A DNA stretch of 64,000 nucleotides. It comes from Catalinimonas niigatensis. GTDB taxonomy: Bacteria > Bacteroidota > Bacteroidia > Cytophagales > Cyclobacteriaceae. Location of the stretch: positions 2,356,001-2,420,000 of the forward strand of contig NZ_CP119422.1 in assembly GCF_030506285.1 (NCBI RefSeq), read 5' to 3'. Under the pieces are notes generated by a model that was not told the origin of the DNA, ran no database searches, and saw only the letters and a list, made by a program, of their open reading frames with translations. Within the stretch, counting starts at the first letter, position 1. Each line of letters starts with the position of its first letter. A program made the translations under genes and the position numbers. Shown one piece after another: positions 8,978 to 16,823 of the stretch.

Positions 8978-9889
8978 TTAACTACCTATACGTTCTATGA
9001 TGATGGGCATGGCCAGGCGATATACCAGGAGCCCCAGGAGGAATAATACGACAGAAGCACCACTTACCCAGAAGAAGGTCTCCAGATTTGGGGTGGGTGC
9101 GCCAATCAGCAGGTTACGGGTAGTCGTCAGCAGAGGGGCTACCGGATTAAATTGCATCAGTTGTGCCGCCAGGCCGCTCTTAGGCTCTGGATAAATCACC
9201 GGCGTCAGGTAGATGGCAAACTGCAACACAATCACAATGCCTTTTTGTATGTCGTTGTACAGCATCGCCAATGGGGTCAGTAACAAACCTATGGTACTGC
9301 CCAGCAGGATCAGGGAGGCAAAACCCAACAGGCTAAAAAGGGTGCTCCAGGCAGGCATCTGCTGGAAAGTAACAAACACCAGGGCAATCAGCCCGATTTT
9401 GATGAGTACATTAAAGATCACTTCATAAATACCTGAGAGAATCAAGGATTCGCGGGGGAAGTTGATCTTAGCCAGCATAGACTTGCCCATCGTCACTCCT
9501 CTTACCGGTCCGTTTACGCCTTCGGCAAATGTCTGCCAGAGGATGGTGCCGATGATCACGAAGAGCGGATAGGAAATGCCGGGCACATCTATATCAACCA
9601 CCCGCTGCCCGTTCAGGAATATCCAGATCAGGGAAGTCACCAAAGGCGGAATCACTGACCAGAAGAGGCCAAGCAGGGACTGTCGGTACATGCCCTTCAG
9701 GTTTCTCAGGAACAGCCTGTACCCCAGCGCATGCATCTGCGGCAGGCTTTCCATAAAATCCTCCAGCAATAGCCTAGGATTTCGGATGCCTGATTCGGGT
9801 GTGTATACGATACGCTTTACTTTGTGCATTAAGCTAAATGTCGAGTGTCTTATAAGCTGCAAAGCTAAGCAGAAAAAGCGAAGCATCAA
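8978..9889 (-). CDS. wzm: Polysaccharide ABC exporter permease (Wzm-like)
   Basis: A 303-residue inner-membrane protein of the ABC-2 type, with about six hydrophobic segments after a 60-residue amphipathic N-terminus (segment RLFLRNLKGMYRQSLLG just before the first helix). With the ATPase encoded 2 bp downstream it would export the lipid-linked glycan. It is the first gene of the operon that extends to position 1. The start may instead be the ATG at 9829, since the sequence from there (MHKVKRIVYTPES) looks like the usual start of this family. Confidence 0.9.
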   Translation of the reverse strand: MMLRFFCLALQLIRHSTFSLMHKVKRIVYTPESGIRNPRLLLEDFMESLPQMHALGYRLFLRNLKGMYRQSLLGLFWSVIPPLVTSLIWIFLNGQRVVDIDVPGISYPLFVIIGTILWQTFAEGVNGPVRGVTMGKSMLAKINFPRESLILSGIYEVIFNVLIKIGLIALVFVTFQQMPAWSTLFSLLGFASLILLGSTIGLLLTPLAMLYNDIQKGIVIVLQFAIYLTPVIYPEPKSGLAAQLMQFNPVAPLLTTTRNLLIGAPTPNLETFFWVSGASVVLFLLGLLVYRLAMPIIIERIGS

Positions 9890-10193
9890 GTATCTCTGCC
9901 AAATTGTAAAGAACCGTAAATCAATGATTTAGCTATTCTTTCCTCTTTCTGATGTATACTACCATACAGGTCTTGCTTTGAATCTGCCGAGAGCTAAATT
10001 ATGATGAAATGCAGGTAAGAAAAAAATTAAATCAAAGATATTTTAGCGGGCCTGCTGTACCTTTTAAGTAACAAATGCTTTTTTTCTTCTGCGTTAAGTT
10101 TAAGTAAAGCCTTCGTTTCCAGCTTAATGCGTCGGGCTGATCATCATATGGAAAGGGTTCACCCTCCCTTATTCGTCCCGGGATACTGACAGC
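9890..10193. other. Intergenic stretch upstream of the exporter operon
   Basis: About 300 bp between the exporter operon and the repeat array. It probably holds the promoter of the polysaccharide operon (reading left), but no convincing Bacteroidota -33/-7 pair was identified. No believable gene was seen. Confidence 0.4.
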
Positions 10194-10353
10194 GTCACTG
10201 CGACCGTATTCACGGCGAACCGCGCAAAGCGGTGTGGCATTCATGCTAGACAGTCCCGACCTTTTGAAATGTAGAAAGAAATAGTTTTGTACTCACAAGG
10301 AGGGGACTGCCCGGCATGGATATGCCACGTCGCCTGCGGCTCCTCGCAGTGAC
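10194..10353. repeat. REPIN-like inverted repeat pair 1
   Basis: Two imperfect copies of one repeat unit face each other. The left arm opens with GTCACTGCGA (10194) and ends with CAGTCCC (10251-10257); the right arm is the reverse, from GGGGACTG (10302-10309) to TCGCAGTGAC (10344-10353). They are joined by a spacer of about 45 bp that contains GAAATAGTTTTGTACTCA. The same spacer recurs between the other pairs at 11.0 and 11.2 kb, so the pair with its spacer behaves as one unit. Confidence 0.75.
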
Positions 10354-10378
10354 GTGTAGGGATGAGAGGAGTTTAAAC

Positions 10379-10468
10379 TTTTTGGAAAGCTGGAATAGAA
10401 ATCATGCGGTGCTCACAAGGAGGGGACTGTTACGTCAGCTTCGTTGCACTTCGCCTCCTCACAGTGAC
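10379..10468. repeat. REPIN-like half unit (spacer plus right arm)
   Basis: A spacer related to the others (TTTGGAAAGCTGGAATAGAA onward) leads into a right arm GGGGACTG...CACAGTGAC. The matching left arm is missing, so this looks like a truncated pair directly beside pair 1. Confidence 0.6.
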
Positions 10469-10495
10469 GTTAAAAACAAAGAAGAAAGCCCTCAC

Positions 10496-10637
10496 GTCAC
10501 TCCGAGTCCGCAGGGCGTGGGAGTCTCCCCCTTTTGAAAAGGATCGTTGTTTACTTATTCGTCACAAGGGTGTGGCATATCCATGCTGGGCATGTCCCCA
10601 AACGGAAGTTGCATGCCGGAGAGTCCCCCATTATGAA
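10496..10637. repeat. Two directly oriented single repeat arms
   Basis: Two left-type arms lie in tandem at 10496-10540 (GTCACTCCGA ... GAGTCTCCCCC) and 10561-10637 (GTCACAAGGG ... GTGGCA ... GAGTCCCCC). Both end in a TTTTGAAA/TTATGAAA-like tail, the beginning of the spacer found in the complete pairs. They border the GIY-YIG gene on its 3' side. Confidence 0.55.
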
Positions 10638-10659
10638 ATACTAAACCATAATTCATTCC

Positions 10660-10959
10660 TTACCACCCTTTTATCTCCTCCCAGAGGTCTATCCAGTTGG
10701 GATTCATAGCAGTGATGAGCTTTTCTTTTTTCTTCCGGCTGTACTGTTTCAGCTGTTTTTCTTTGTTAATGGCTTCTTCTATACGAGAGAAGGTTTCATA
10801 ATAGACCAGTTTGTGAAGTTGATAACGGGCGGTAAAGCTTTTAGGATCTGTCCTTTGTTTATGCTGCTGTATGCGGGAAAGCAGGTCTGCCATCACACCA
10901 ATGTAGAGTGTGGTGTTGTGGGTATTACTCATGATGTAGATACAGCCGCCTCTTGGCAT
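10660..10959 (-). CDS. GIY-YIG nuclease family protein
   Basis: A 99-residue single-domain protein of the UvrC N-terminal (URI) type, the normal length for the family. It has CIYIMSN followed by LYIGV (residues 6-12 and 18-22), the expected catalytic arginine R29 and H33, and a metal-binding glutamate in the NKEKQLK segment (E67). Such domains cut DNA with one metal ion. It is monocistronic and lies between repeat arms on both sides (10637 and 11006). This placement suggests that the nuclease and the repeats are functionally linked, in the way RAYT transposases are linked to REP sequences, but that is an inference. Confidence 0.88.
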   Translation of the reverse strand: MPRGGCIYIMSNTHNTTLYIGVMADLLSRIQQHKQRTDPKSFTARYQLHKLVYYETFSRIEEAINKEKQLKQYSRKKKEKLITAMNPNWIDLWEEIKGW

Positions 10960-11005
10960 GTTTTGAGCAGTACAAGTTCAGTGCCTATTTAGTTTCCCGA
11001 TACTC

Positions 11006-11129
11006 GTCACAACGAGCCCGCAGGGCGTGGCAGTCTCCTTGTGATGGAAAGCTGAAATGAAATAGTTTTGTGCTTTCGAGCAGGAGACTGTTACGGGCTT
11101 TGCCCTCACAGCCGCTGTGGAACAGTGAC
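11006..11129. repeat. REPIN-like inverted repeat pair 2
   Basis: The left arm starts with GTCACAACGA at 11006 and reaches CAGTCTCC; the right arm runs from GGAGACTG back to ACAGTGAC at 11129. The connecting spacer contains GGAAAGCTGAAATGAAATAG and closely matches the spacers of the other pairs. This is the shortest complete pair, 124 bp. Confidence 0.72.
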
Positions 11130-11178
11130 GTGCAAAGAGAAGGAAATGTTCTCTCGGAAAAGGATATTGTCTATACTC

Positions 11179-11348
11179 GTCACTGCGACCGGGCCGCCGG
11201 AGCGGGAGCCGCAGGCGACGTGGCAGTCCCCTTGTTTTGGAAAGTTGAAATGAAATTATATTGTACTCATAAGGAGGGGACTGCGGCATCGGCCGTCCGA
11301 TAAGCTACGCTCACTGCCACTGTGGAACAGCCGCTGCGGCGCAGTGAC
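11179..11348. repeat. REPIN-like inverted repeat pair 3
   Basis: The left arm starts with GTCACTGCGA (11179) and contains GCAGGCGACGTGGCAGTCCC; the right arm starts at GGGGACTG (near 11275) and ends with GCAGTGAC at 11348. The spacer contains GGAAAGTTGAAATGAAATTA. The right arm carries an extra GC-rich hairpin-forming block, which makes the pair 170 bp long. Confidence 0.72.
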
Positions 11349-11645
11349 GTGTGAGGAGTATCCATTCATATTTTTCAGCGGTAACAGAAGAAATTTTCTG
11401 GTGTAGATGAGGACTGTAGATGGTGCAAGAAATGGTATTTTCTGTGGCAGTAAAAAGGACGGGCTGGTGCAAGAAAAGTAAACAACTTATGCAAAAAATG
11501 ATGCTTCTTCTGGTGCATAAAAAGTTTATGGGTTGTACCAGATTTTGCTCTTCAATCGCTATTCCTGAACGAGCCGGAGATGAAAAACAGACTACATGTT
11601 CAGTACCAACAACCCATTTTTCGTTACGCTAATTATCTGAACACA

Positions 11646-11681
11646 ATAAAAAAAGCCTGCCTCCAATATGGAAACAGGCTT
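11646..11681 (-). terminator. Intrinsic terminator after the DUF4469-type gene
   Basis: Reading on the minus strand, AAGCCTGTTTCC pairs with GGAGGCAGGCTT around a 5-nt loop and is followed by a T run. It lies about 30 bp beyond the stop of the gene at 11713-12429. Confidence 0.8.
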
Positions 11682-11712
11682 CTGAAAACTTCCCTTAGTG
11701 GGAGTTCTCTGC

Positions 11713-12429
11713 TTAGCTTACCGTCAGCGGGGTACTAAATTCACCTACACGTACTTCATTACCCATCTGGGCTTTGACTTTGAGGGTATAAATCCCGGAA
11801 GCCAGTGTATCGGGAATCAGCAGGGCAATCTGCTTATTGCGACTTTCTATGTACATCGTAGCCCTGATCTCGGTCTGGTCTGCGGTATTTACGAAGAATA
11901 CGCCCTGTACAGGATCAGCCTTATCCAGTTTCAGGTACTCACCGCTCAGGCGTAGCGGCTGTCCCGGTGTCAGCATATCATCGGTGCTGTCGCTGGCATA
12001 GTCATACACATCCTCCACGAAAGGCACATTTTTATTCCCACGGATTTTTTCTGTGCCTATCCTGGCCGCCACCTTTTTCAACTCTACGCCTGCAGTTACT
12101 TTGATCCTGATGCGGTGCTTCGTCTTATCAAAGCTTGCTTTCTTGTCTTCAAAGACCCCGGATACCGTAGGGGTGATGTTGAAGAAAGGCGTCACGATGC
12201 GGTTACCCCCTTCCAGAAAGTACTCCAGGGCTACAAAATACTCCTTCAGTACGGAGGAAATCTCCGATTCCGTAAGTCCGGCACTACGCAACATGATCAG
12301 CTTCACCAGTTGATCCATCGTAATGGTACTTTTGTGCTGGGTAATGGCCCGACAATCATTGGGGTCTTCCGTCAGATGATTGTCCACCAAAAAGAATTCT
12401 AACATAATTTTTAAGATTTTCTTAAACAT
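11713..12429 (-). CDS. HU-like DNA-binding domain plus DUF4469-type Ig-fold protein
   Basis: A 238-residue protein with an N-terminal region resembling the HU/IHF-like domain of Bacteroidota (NHLTEDPNDCRA near residues 17-28, then two helices) and a C-terminal beta-rich DUF4469-like domain (from about 140) with an Ig-like strand pattern. Proteins of this kind are common in Bacteroidota but have no firm function. A second ATG at 12404 (MLEFFLVDNHL) fits the usual family start better than the one at 12429. It is monocistronic with its own terminator. Confidence 0.75.
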   Translation of the reverse strand: MFKKILKIMLEFFLVDNHLTEDPNDCRAITQHKSTITMDQLVKLIMLRSAGLTESEISSVLKEYFVALEYFLEGGNRIVTPFFNITPTVSGVFEDKKASFDKTKHRIRIKVTAGVELKKVAARIGTEKIRGNKNVPFVEDVYDYASDSTDDMLTPGQPLRLSGEYLKLDKADPVQGVFFVNTADQTEIRATMYIESRNKQIALLIPDTLASGIYTLKVKAQMGNEVRVGEFSTPLTVS

Positions 12430-12781
12430 ACCCCAAACGTAAACGAAAATTTAAGTATATACGCTCTAGTATTTTGCCATAATACACATATGAATGTTTA
12501 CATATTATGAGCTAATTTACTTATTTATATTTTCAGTATTTGATAAATATTACGATAAACACTTGTTGTTTACTCATATTATCGTGTACCTACACTTTGA
12601 AAACAAGTGCATGCTGAGTATCAGGTGTCAAGTAAAAATATTGGTAAAAAACAGGAAAATATGTGGCGCGCTGAAAATTAGCTTTCCGATACTAATCAGT
12701 AAAAAAAATAAATGTCAGAGGCTAATTCTTACAAGGAGAGGATAGATAAAAGTACATTCAAGCTACAGGATAGGCTCTATT
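12430..12781. other. AT-rich intergenic stretch
   Basis: About 350 bp of very AT-rich sequence upstream of the DUF4469-type gene, ending at the transposon-like element at 12782. It likely includes the promoter of that gene. The open frame at 12494-12745 on the plus strand has no recognisable features and is not believed. Confidence 0.4.
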
Positions 12782-12962
12782 CTAGGGTGTGTTGACATTC
12801 AGGCTAACGAGGGATTTTGAGTACGATTTCGGCTTAATCAAGGCACTTGAGAAGGGCGATGCGTGGACATCGGCCGCCGAAAGTAACGTAGAGTAAGCTG
12901 GAAGCGTGCCAAAATCACGCGGTGACCGTCACCGTTCAAGTTTGATTGTCAACACGCCCTAG
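12782..12962. mobile_element. MITE-like element, family 1
   Basis: A 181-bp element bounded by near-perfect 20-bp terminal inverted repeats. The left end reads CTAGGGTGTGTTGACATTCA (12782-12801), and the right end, read in reverse, is CTAGGGCGTGTTGACAATCA (12943-12962), giving 18 of 20 matches. There is no room for a transposase, so it would depend on a related DDE-type insertion sequence elsewhere. The outermost CTAG may contain a target duplication. Its right end runs into the 3' end of the NeuD-like gene and supplies that gene's last codons and stop. Confidence 0.75.
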
Positions 12963-13589
12963 CTTACGAAGGGGGTTGCCAGCATAAATGCCAGGCTCTG
13001 TGATGTCGTGCAATACCACGCTTCCCATCCCAATCAGCACCTCATCTGCTATGCTTATCCCCTGCCGTAATGCTGCACGACTGCCGATCAGCACATAATT
13101 TCCTACCCGGCAGTCTCCATTGATGATTGCTCCGGTAGAGATATGGCAGTGATCTCCAATATGTGCATCATGTTCTACCAGTGATTGGCTGTTGATGATG
13201 GCATTTGCTCCCACCCTGGCTCCGGCATTGACGCAGGCCCCATGCATTACGATGCTCCCTTCGCCTATCTGTGCATGTGGTGAGACATACGCTTTAGGAG
13301 AAATGATCAGTGGCAACTGCCCTCCGGCAGCTTTGATCTTTTCATAAAGCTTCATGCGTAGCGTGCTGCTCCTGACCTGCCCCACGGTGACCAAAGCAAA
13401 GCTTGTCTCCTTCAACCAAGCAGGCAGGTCTTCTTCCGTACCGATGATCGGGTAACCCATCACCTCCTGCCCCAGCTTTTCAGCAACATCCAGTACGCCT
13501 TTAATTTGAAAAGAACCTTCCTGTTCAATGACATCAATCACAGATTTGCAATGCCCGCCGCCGCCCAGGAGGATGATATCTTTTTGCAT
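12936..13589 (-). CDS. NeuD-like sugar O-acyltransferase
   Basis: A 217-residue protein of the sialic-acid O-acetyltransferase NeuD family. The N-terminal nucleotide-binding-like domain carries GGGGHCK at residues 9-15, and a left-handed beta-helix of hexapeptide repeats fills about residues 90-205, with a candidate catalytic histidine in the VEHDAHIG segment. It would acetylate an amino or hydroxy group of a nonulosonate precursor. The last residues (GRVDNQT) and the stop codon are encoded by the terminal repeat of the transposon-like element at 12782-12962, so the natural C-terminus has been replaced after AGNPLRKL. The core fold is intact and probably functional. Confidence 0.85.
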   Translation of the reverse strand: MQKDIILLGGGGHCKSVIDVIEQEGSFQIKGVLDVAEKLGQEVMGYPIIGTEEDLPAWLKETSFALVTVGQVRSSTLRMKLYEKIKAAGGQLPLIISPKAYVSPHAQIGEGSIVMHGACVNAGARVGANAIINSQSLVEHDAHIGDHCHISTGAIINGDCRVGNYVLIGSRAALRQGISIADEVLIGMGSVVLHDITEPGIYAGNPLRKLGRVDNQT

Positions 13590-13877
13590 CGTATTAATTT
13601 AAAGTTTCAGGCTGAAAACCTGAGCCAGAATAGTATCTGATGTTTACCCATTACTATTTTCTGTAGCCTACAACTTAAAAATATCCTCTACCTTTGGTTG
13701 AAAAGCCAGTAAGCCCGGAGCAGCACCCAGTGAATCTTCTCAAAAAAACTGTGTGACGCTCTGATACTCTTGAATACTTCTACCATGATTGAAATATACT
13801 GATTCCATCGCTTGTATCCGTTTTCTCAGCATAAAAAGAGAGCAGTTAGTGTCATACCCACTTTAACATTTAACTTT

Positions 13878-15074
13878 TTATACAATAAAACTCGGCAATA
13901 AGGCCAGATGCTGTTCAGCCCATTTGGCATTTGGCAGAAAAGTTTTTATACAATGCTGATACATGGGCAAATGGCTCATCAGGGTCCAGGCCGGTCGGGT
14001 CAGGATGCCCGCAACGTTTGTTTCATGCACAAAAGTATCACGGCTGTGCCAGTCAGGAAAGATGACTGCATTCAGCCAGTAATTAGACGCTGCCTGCTCC
14101 GGTTCTACTGCCATTGTTATTCCATAATTGCTGAAGAAGGTCTGGTATGCTTCTGCCAGCCTGCGCAGTTGCTGGGTTTTCTCTTCCAGTTTTTCCAACT
14201 GGGCCAGACCCAGGGCCGCATTCAGATTGGGCATACGGTAATTATAACCCACAGCATCATAAGTCAAACGATTTCCCCGCAGCTGGCGCGCCTGTACCGA
14301 GAGATGATGAGCTTGCTGCGCCACTGCCTCATTTTGAGTCAATAGCATCCCTCCTCCTCCGCTGGTCACGATCTTATTTCCATTGAAACTCAATATCGCT
14401 GCATCTCCCCAACAGCTAGCAGGCTTTCCCTGATAAGAACTTCCCAAAGCTTCTGCCGCATCTACCAGCATAGTAAGCTGATATTGCCTGCAAATTGCCT
14501 GTATCTTATCCAGTTCGGGTACATGACCAAAAGTACATACCGGCAAACAAAGACTAATCCTTCTCCTGCTGGCCAAATGGTAACAATGTCCATCTTCTCT
14601 GACTTCTGCCTCCCGCCTGAGAAATTCCGCTAAAGCCTGTGCTGAAAGTCCCAGGCTTTGCCGATCAATATCCACAAAGAGCGGATCAGCTCCGCAATAC
14701 CGGATAGCATTGCAGGAAGCCACAAAGCAGAAAGGCTGGGTAATGACCAGATCATTGGCTTGCACGCCCAAACCCATCAAAGCCAGATGAAGGGCTGCCG
14801 TTCCGCTGTTGGTAGCCACTGCATAGGCACAGCCTGTCTTTTCAGCGATCTGTTGCTCAAAATCCTCTACCAGGCTACCTACTGTTGACACCACTCCTGA
14901 GTCCAGACAAAACCTAAGTGCCTGCTGCTCGGCTTCACCCAACTGTGCTTCGTGCAGCGGGATTTCCCCTGTAGGTTTTTGGTAATAGTCGCGGACAAAT
15001 TGTACAAATGCTGATAACATAGACGGCAAATTAAGGTATTCTACATCCGAGGGACAAATTAGTAAATACTGCAT
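13878..15074 (-). CDS. LegC-like PLP aminotransferase (DegT/DnrJ/EryC1 family)
   Basis: A 398-residue fold-type I aminotransferase. D205 (LVDAAEA) and the PLP-binding lysine K234 in SFNGNKIVTSGGGG are present, with a SGTAAL substrate motif at 90-95. The opening FVRDYY ... PLHEAQLGEAE pattern and the VVSTVGSLVEDFE segment match the LegC group, which makes UDP-4-amino-sugars for legionaminic acid. The likely start is the ATG at 15020 (MLSAFVQ), the family's usual N-terminus; 15074 is possible. It probably forms a unit with the NeuD-like gene 288 bp downstream. A MITE-like element lies only 17 bp upstream of the longer start. Confidence 0.85.
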   Translation of the reverse strand: MQYLLICPSDVEYLNLPSMLSAFVQFVRDYYQKPTGEIPLHEAQLGEAEQQALRFCLDSGVVSTVGSLVEDFEQQIAEKTGCAYAVATNSGTAALHLALMGLGVQANDLVITQPFCFVASCNAIRYCGADPLFVDIDRQSLGLSAQALAEFLRREAEVREDGHCYHLASRRRISLCLPVCTFGHVPELDKIQAICRQYQLTMLVDAAEALGSSYQGKPASCWGDAAILSFNGNKIVTSGGGGMLLTQNEAVAQQAHHLSVQARQLRGNRLTYDAVGYNYRMPNLNAALGLAQLEKLEEKTQQLRRLAEAYQTFFSNYGITMAVEPEQAASNYWLNAVIFPDWHSRDTFVHETNVAGILTRPAWTLMSHLPMYQHCIKTFLPNAKWAEQHLALLPSFIV

Positions 15075-15091
15075 TCTGTTGTTTTATATGT

Positions 15092-15342
15092 TAACGTGAG
15101 CTCGAAAAGAAAATATTCTAACAAACCGTCCCACGTCACCGGGCCACGGCGGCTCTGAGCCATTTTTTTCTAAGGATGTGCGGTGGAAAAATGGCGTGAG
15201 AGCCGCCGAGGCCCGGTCTCCTTTTTGAGGGGATTCCTACGGCGGGGCCGCCCCGGCCTCCAACCCGCTAATCCCATTCAAGGCCTCTGAATGACGGCCG
15301 CCGTGGATACGGTTTTTTAAATTCAATCCCTAACTCACATTA
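15092..15342. mobile_element. MITE-like element, family 2, copy A
   Basis: A 251-bp GC-rich palindromic element between the divergent LegC-like and glycosyltransferase genes. Its left end is TAACGTGAGCTCGA (15092) and the right end, in reverse, is the decayed TAATGTGAG (near 15334-15342). The inner block CTAAGGATGTGCGGTGGAAA at about 15172 is repeated in inverted orientation in copy B at 18.5 kb. It contains no coding capacity. Its position puts it inside the shared promoter region of both flanking genes. Confidence 0.65.
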
Positions 15343-15396
15343 TATTAGGAATTTGACTGTAACCTCTTTGCAGGCATACTGAAATAAATACCAGGC

Positions 15397-15426
15397 TTTC
15401 CCGGAAGGCATTTTTAGATAAATTTG
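15397..15426 (+). promoter_or_regulatory. Candidate Bacteroidota promoter of the glycosyltransferase gene
   Basis: TAAATTTG at 15419-15426 matches the Bacteroidota -7 consensus TAnnTTTG exactly. A TTTC at 15397-15400 with an 18-bp spacer is a weak -33 match. Transcription would then begin within a few bases of the ATG at 15432, so the second in-frame ATG at 15441 may be the one used. The resemblance is suggestive only. Confidence 0.4.
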
Positions 15427-15431
15427 CAGCC

Positions 15432-16514
15432 ATGAGGGAAATGAAGTCCGGACATATTATTTTTTTGTGCCCTTACCCCCGGGGAGGAGCACCCAGCCAG
15501 CGCTTTCGTTTTGAGCAGTATCTGGACTTGCTGCATCAACATGGATTCAGCTACCGCATAGCAGGCTTTCTGGATGAAGCGACCAATCGCATCCTTTACC
15601 AGCCCGGTCATCCGGTACAAAAAGTGATGGGAGTGCTGAAAGGATTCTTAGGTCGTATGTTGCTTCTACCTGCTTTGAACAAAGCAGATTATGTGTTTAT
15701 CCATCGTGAAGCTACCCCCCTGGGGCCTCCCTGGCTGGAGTGGATCATCGCCAAAATGTTGAGGAAAAAGATCATCTATGATTTTGACGATGCCATCTGG
15801 CTGGCAGATACTTCAGGCGTGAACCACTTTATGGTGAGGTTAAAATGGCAGTCAAAAGTAGGCAGCATCTGCCGCTGGAGCTATAAAGTAAGCTGTGGCA
15901 ATGACTATCTCTGTGCGTTTGCCAGTAAATACAACGCTCAGGTGGTGCTCAATCCTACGACCATTGATACAGCACATTACCATAACCGACTCAAAAATCA
16001 AAAAGATAAGCCACTGACCATCGGCTGGACCGGCTCACATTCTACCATGAAATACCTGAATGATATTGAAGCAGTACTGCAAAAACTGGAACAGCAATAT
16101 GATTTTCGTTTTGTGGTCATCTCTAACCGCCCCCCGGAGATGAAACTGAAAAACCTGCACTTTATCCACTGGAATGAAGCGAGCGAGGTAGAAGACTTGC
16201 TGCAACTGCATATCGGCTTAATGCCTCTTCCTGATGATCCCTGGGCCAAAGGCAAGTGTGGCTTCAAAGCATTGCAATATTTGTCATTAGGCATTCCTGC
16301 TCTGGCCTCAGCGGTAGGAGTGAACAGCAAGATTGTAGAGCATGGAGTCAATGGATATCTCTGTACTAACGCAGAAGATTGGTACATCTATTTATCCAGA
16401 TTATTACAGGATGAGCCGCTTCGCACCTCTATGGGCCTGGCAGGACGCAAAAAAGTTGAAGAGGAGTATGCAGTACAGTCCAATGCAGAAAACTTCCTTT
16501 CTCTTTTTTCCTGA
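15432..16514 (+). CDS. Glycosyltransferase, GT4-like
   Basis: A 360-residue GT-B type transferase. The N-terminal half begins with a strand and glycine-rich loop (FLCPYPRGGAPSQRFRFEQY region), includes YDFDDAIW near residue 115, and the C-terminal half has the WTGSHST motif followed by the GFKALQYLSLGIPALAS region, the donor-binding segment typical of GT4 enzymes. It would add a sugar from a nucleotide donor on the cytosolic side. It is divergent from the LegC-like gene with a MITE-like element in between, and stands alone on the plus strand. Confidence 0.83.
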   Translation: MREMKSGHIIFLCPYPRGGAPSQRFRFEQYLDLLHQHGFSYRIAGFLDEATNRILYQPGHPVQKVMGVLKGFLGRMLLLPALNKADYVFIHREATPLGPPWLEWIIAKMLRKKIIYDFDDAIWLADTSGVNHFMVRLKWQSKVGSICRWSYKVSCGNDYLCAFASKYNAQVVLNPTTIDTAHYHNRLKNQKDKPLTIGWTGSHSTMKYLNDIEAVLQKLEQQYDFRFVVISNRPPEMKLKNLHFIHWNEASEVEDLLQLHIGLMPLPDDPWAKGKCGFKALQYLSLGIPALASAVGVNSKIVEHGVNGYLCTNAEDWYIYLSRLLQDEPLRTSMGLAGRKKVEEEYAVQSNAENFLSLFS

Positions 16515-16823
16515 ATCTGAAAATTAGCAGCGTAATTTTGTGTAAGTCCAGATAATTTGAGTACAGAAAAGGTAAACACTAGGCTGCTTTTTCCTAAAAC
16601 CACTCCTTGCCTTTAATAGCTCTGTCTACAAATCATACAAAGCCCTTTCATTCTTTCTTTTGAGTAGCTTTTACCCGCTTTTAATTTTCCTTTTATGTGA
16701 GGTTTTGCGCAACTACGCTCTACTGTTCACGCATGTAAGAAAGCAAACTTAAACTGATAAATATTTTATGACAAACAGAATAAATTGCATTTATCAAATA
16801 ATTTATTGACTAAATCAAATAGA

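Noticed and set aside
10032-10709. Open frames across the repeat region (for example 10032-10244, 10316-10537 and 10404-10709)
   Set aside because: They lie inside or across the inverted repeats or antisense to the GIY-YIG gene, have no recognisable domain and unbalanced composition; they are by-products of repeat sequence.
11360-11632. A plus-strand frame of about 70 codons at 11420 and three short TGGTGCAAGAAA-like repeats
   Set aside because: The frame has no start signal or homology cue, and the repeats are too few and too imperfect to call a satellite or CRISPR.
12494-12745. Plus-strand frame of 83 codons in an AT-rich gap
   Set aside because: Low-complexity, hydrophobic AT-rich translation without recognisable features; probably chance.
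13688-13786. A 32-residue frame on the minus strand between the NeuD-like and LegC-like genes (MVEVFKSIRASHSFFEKIH...)
   Set aside because: Possibly a remnant or small peptide, but too short to support without conservation.
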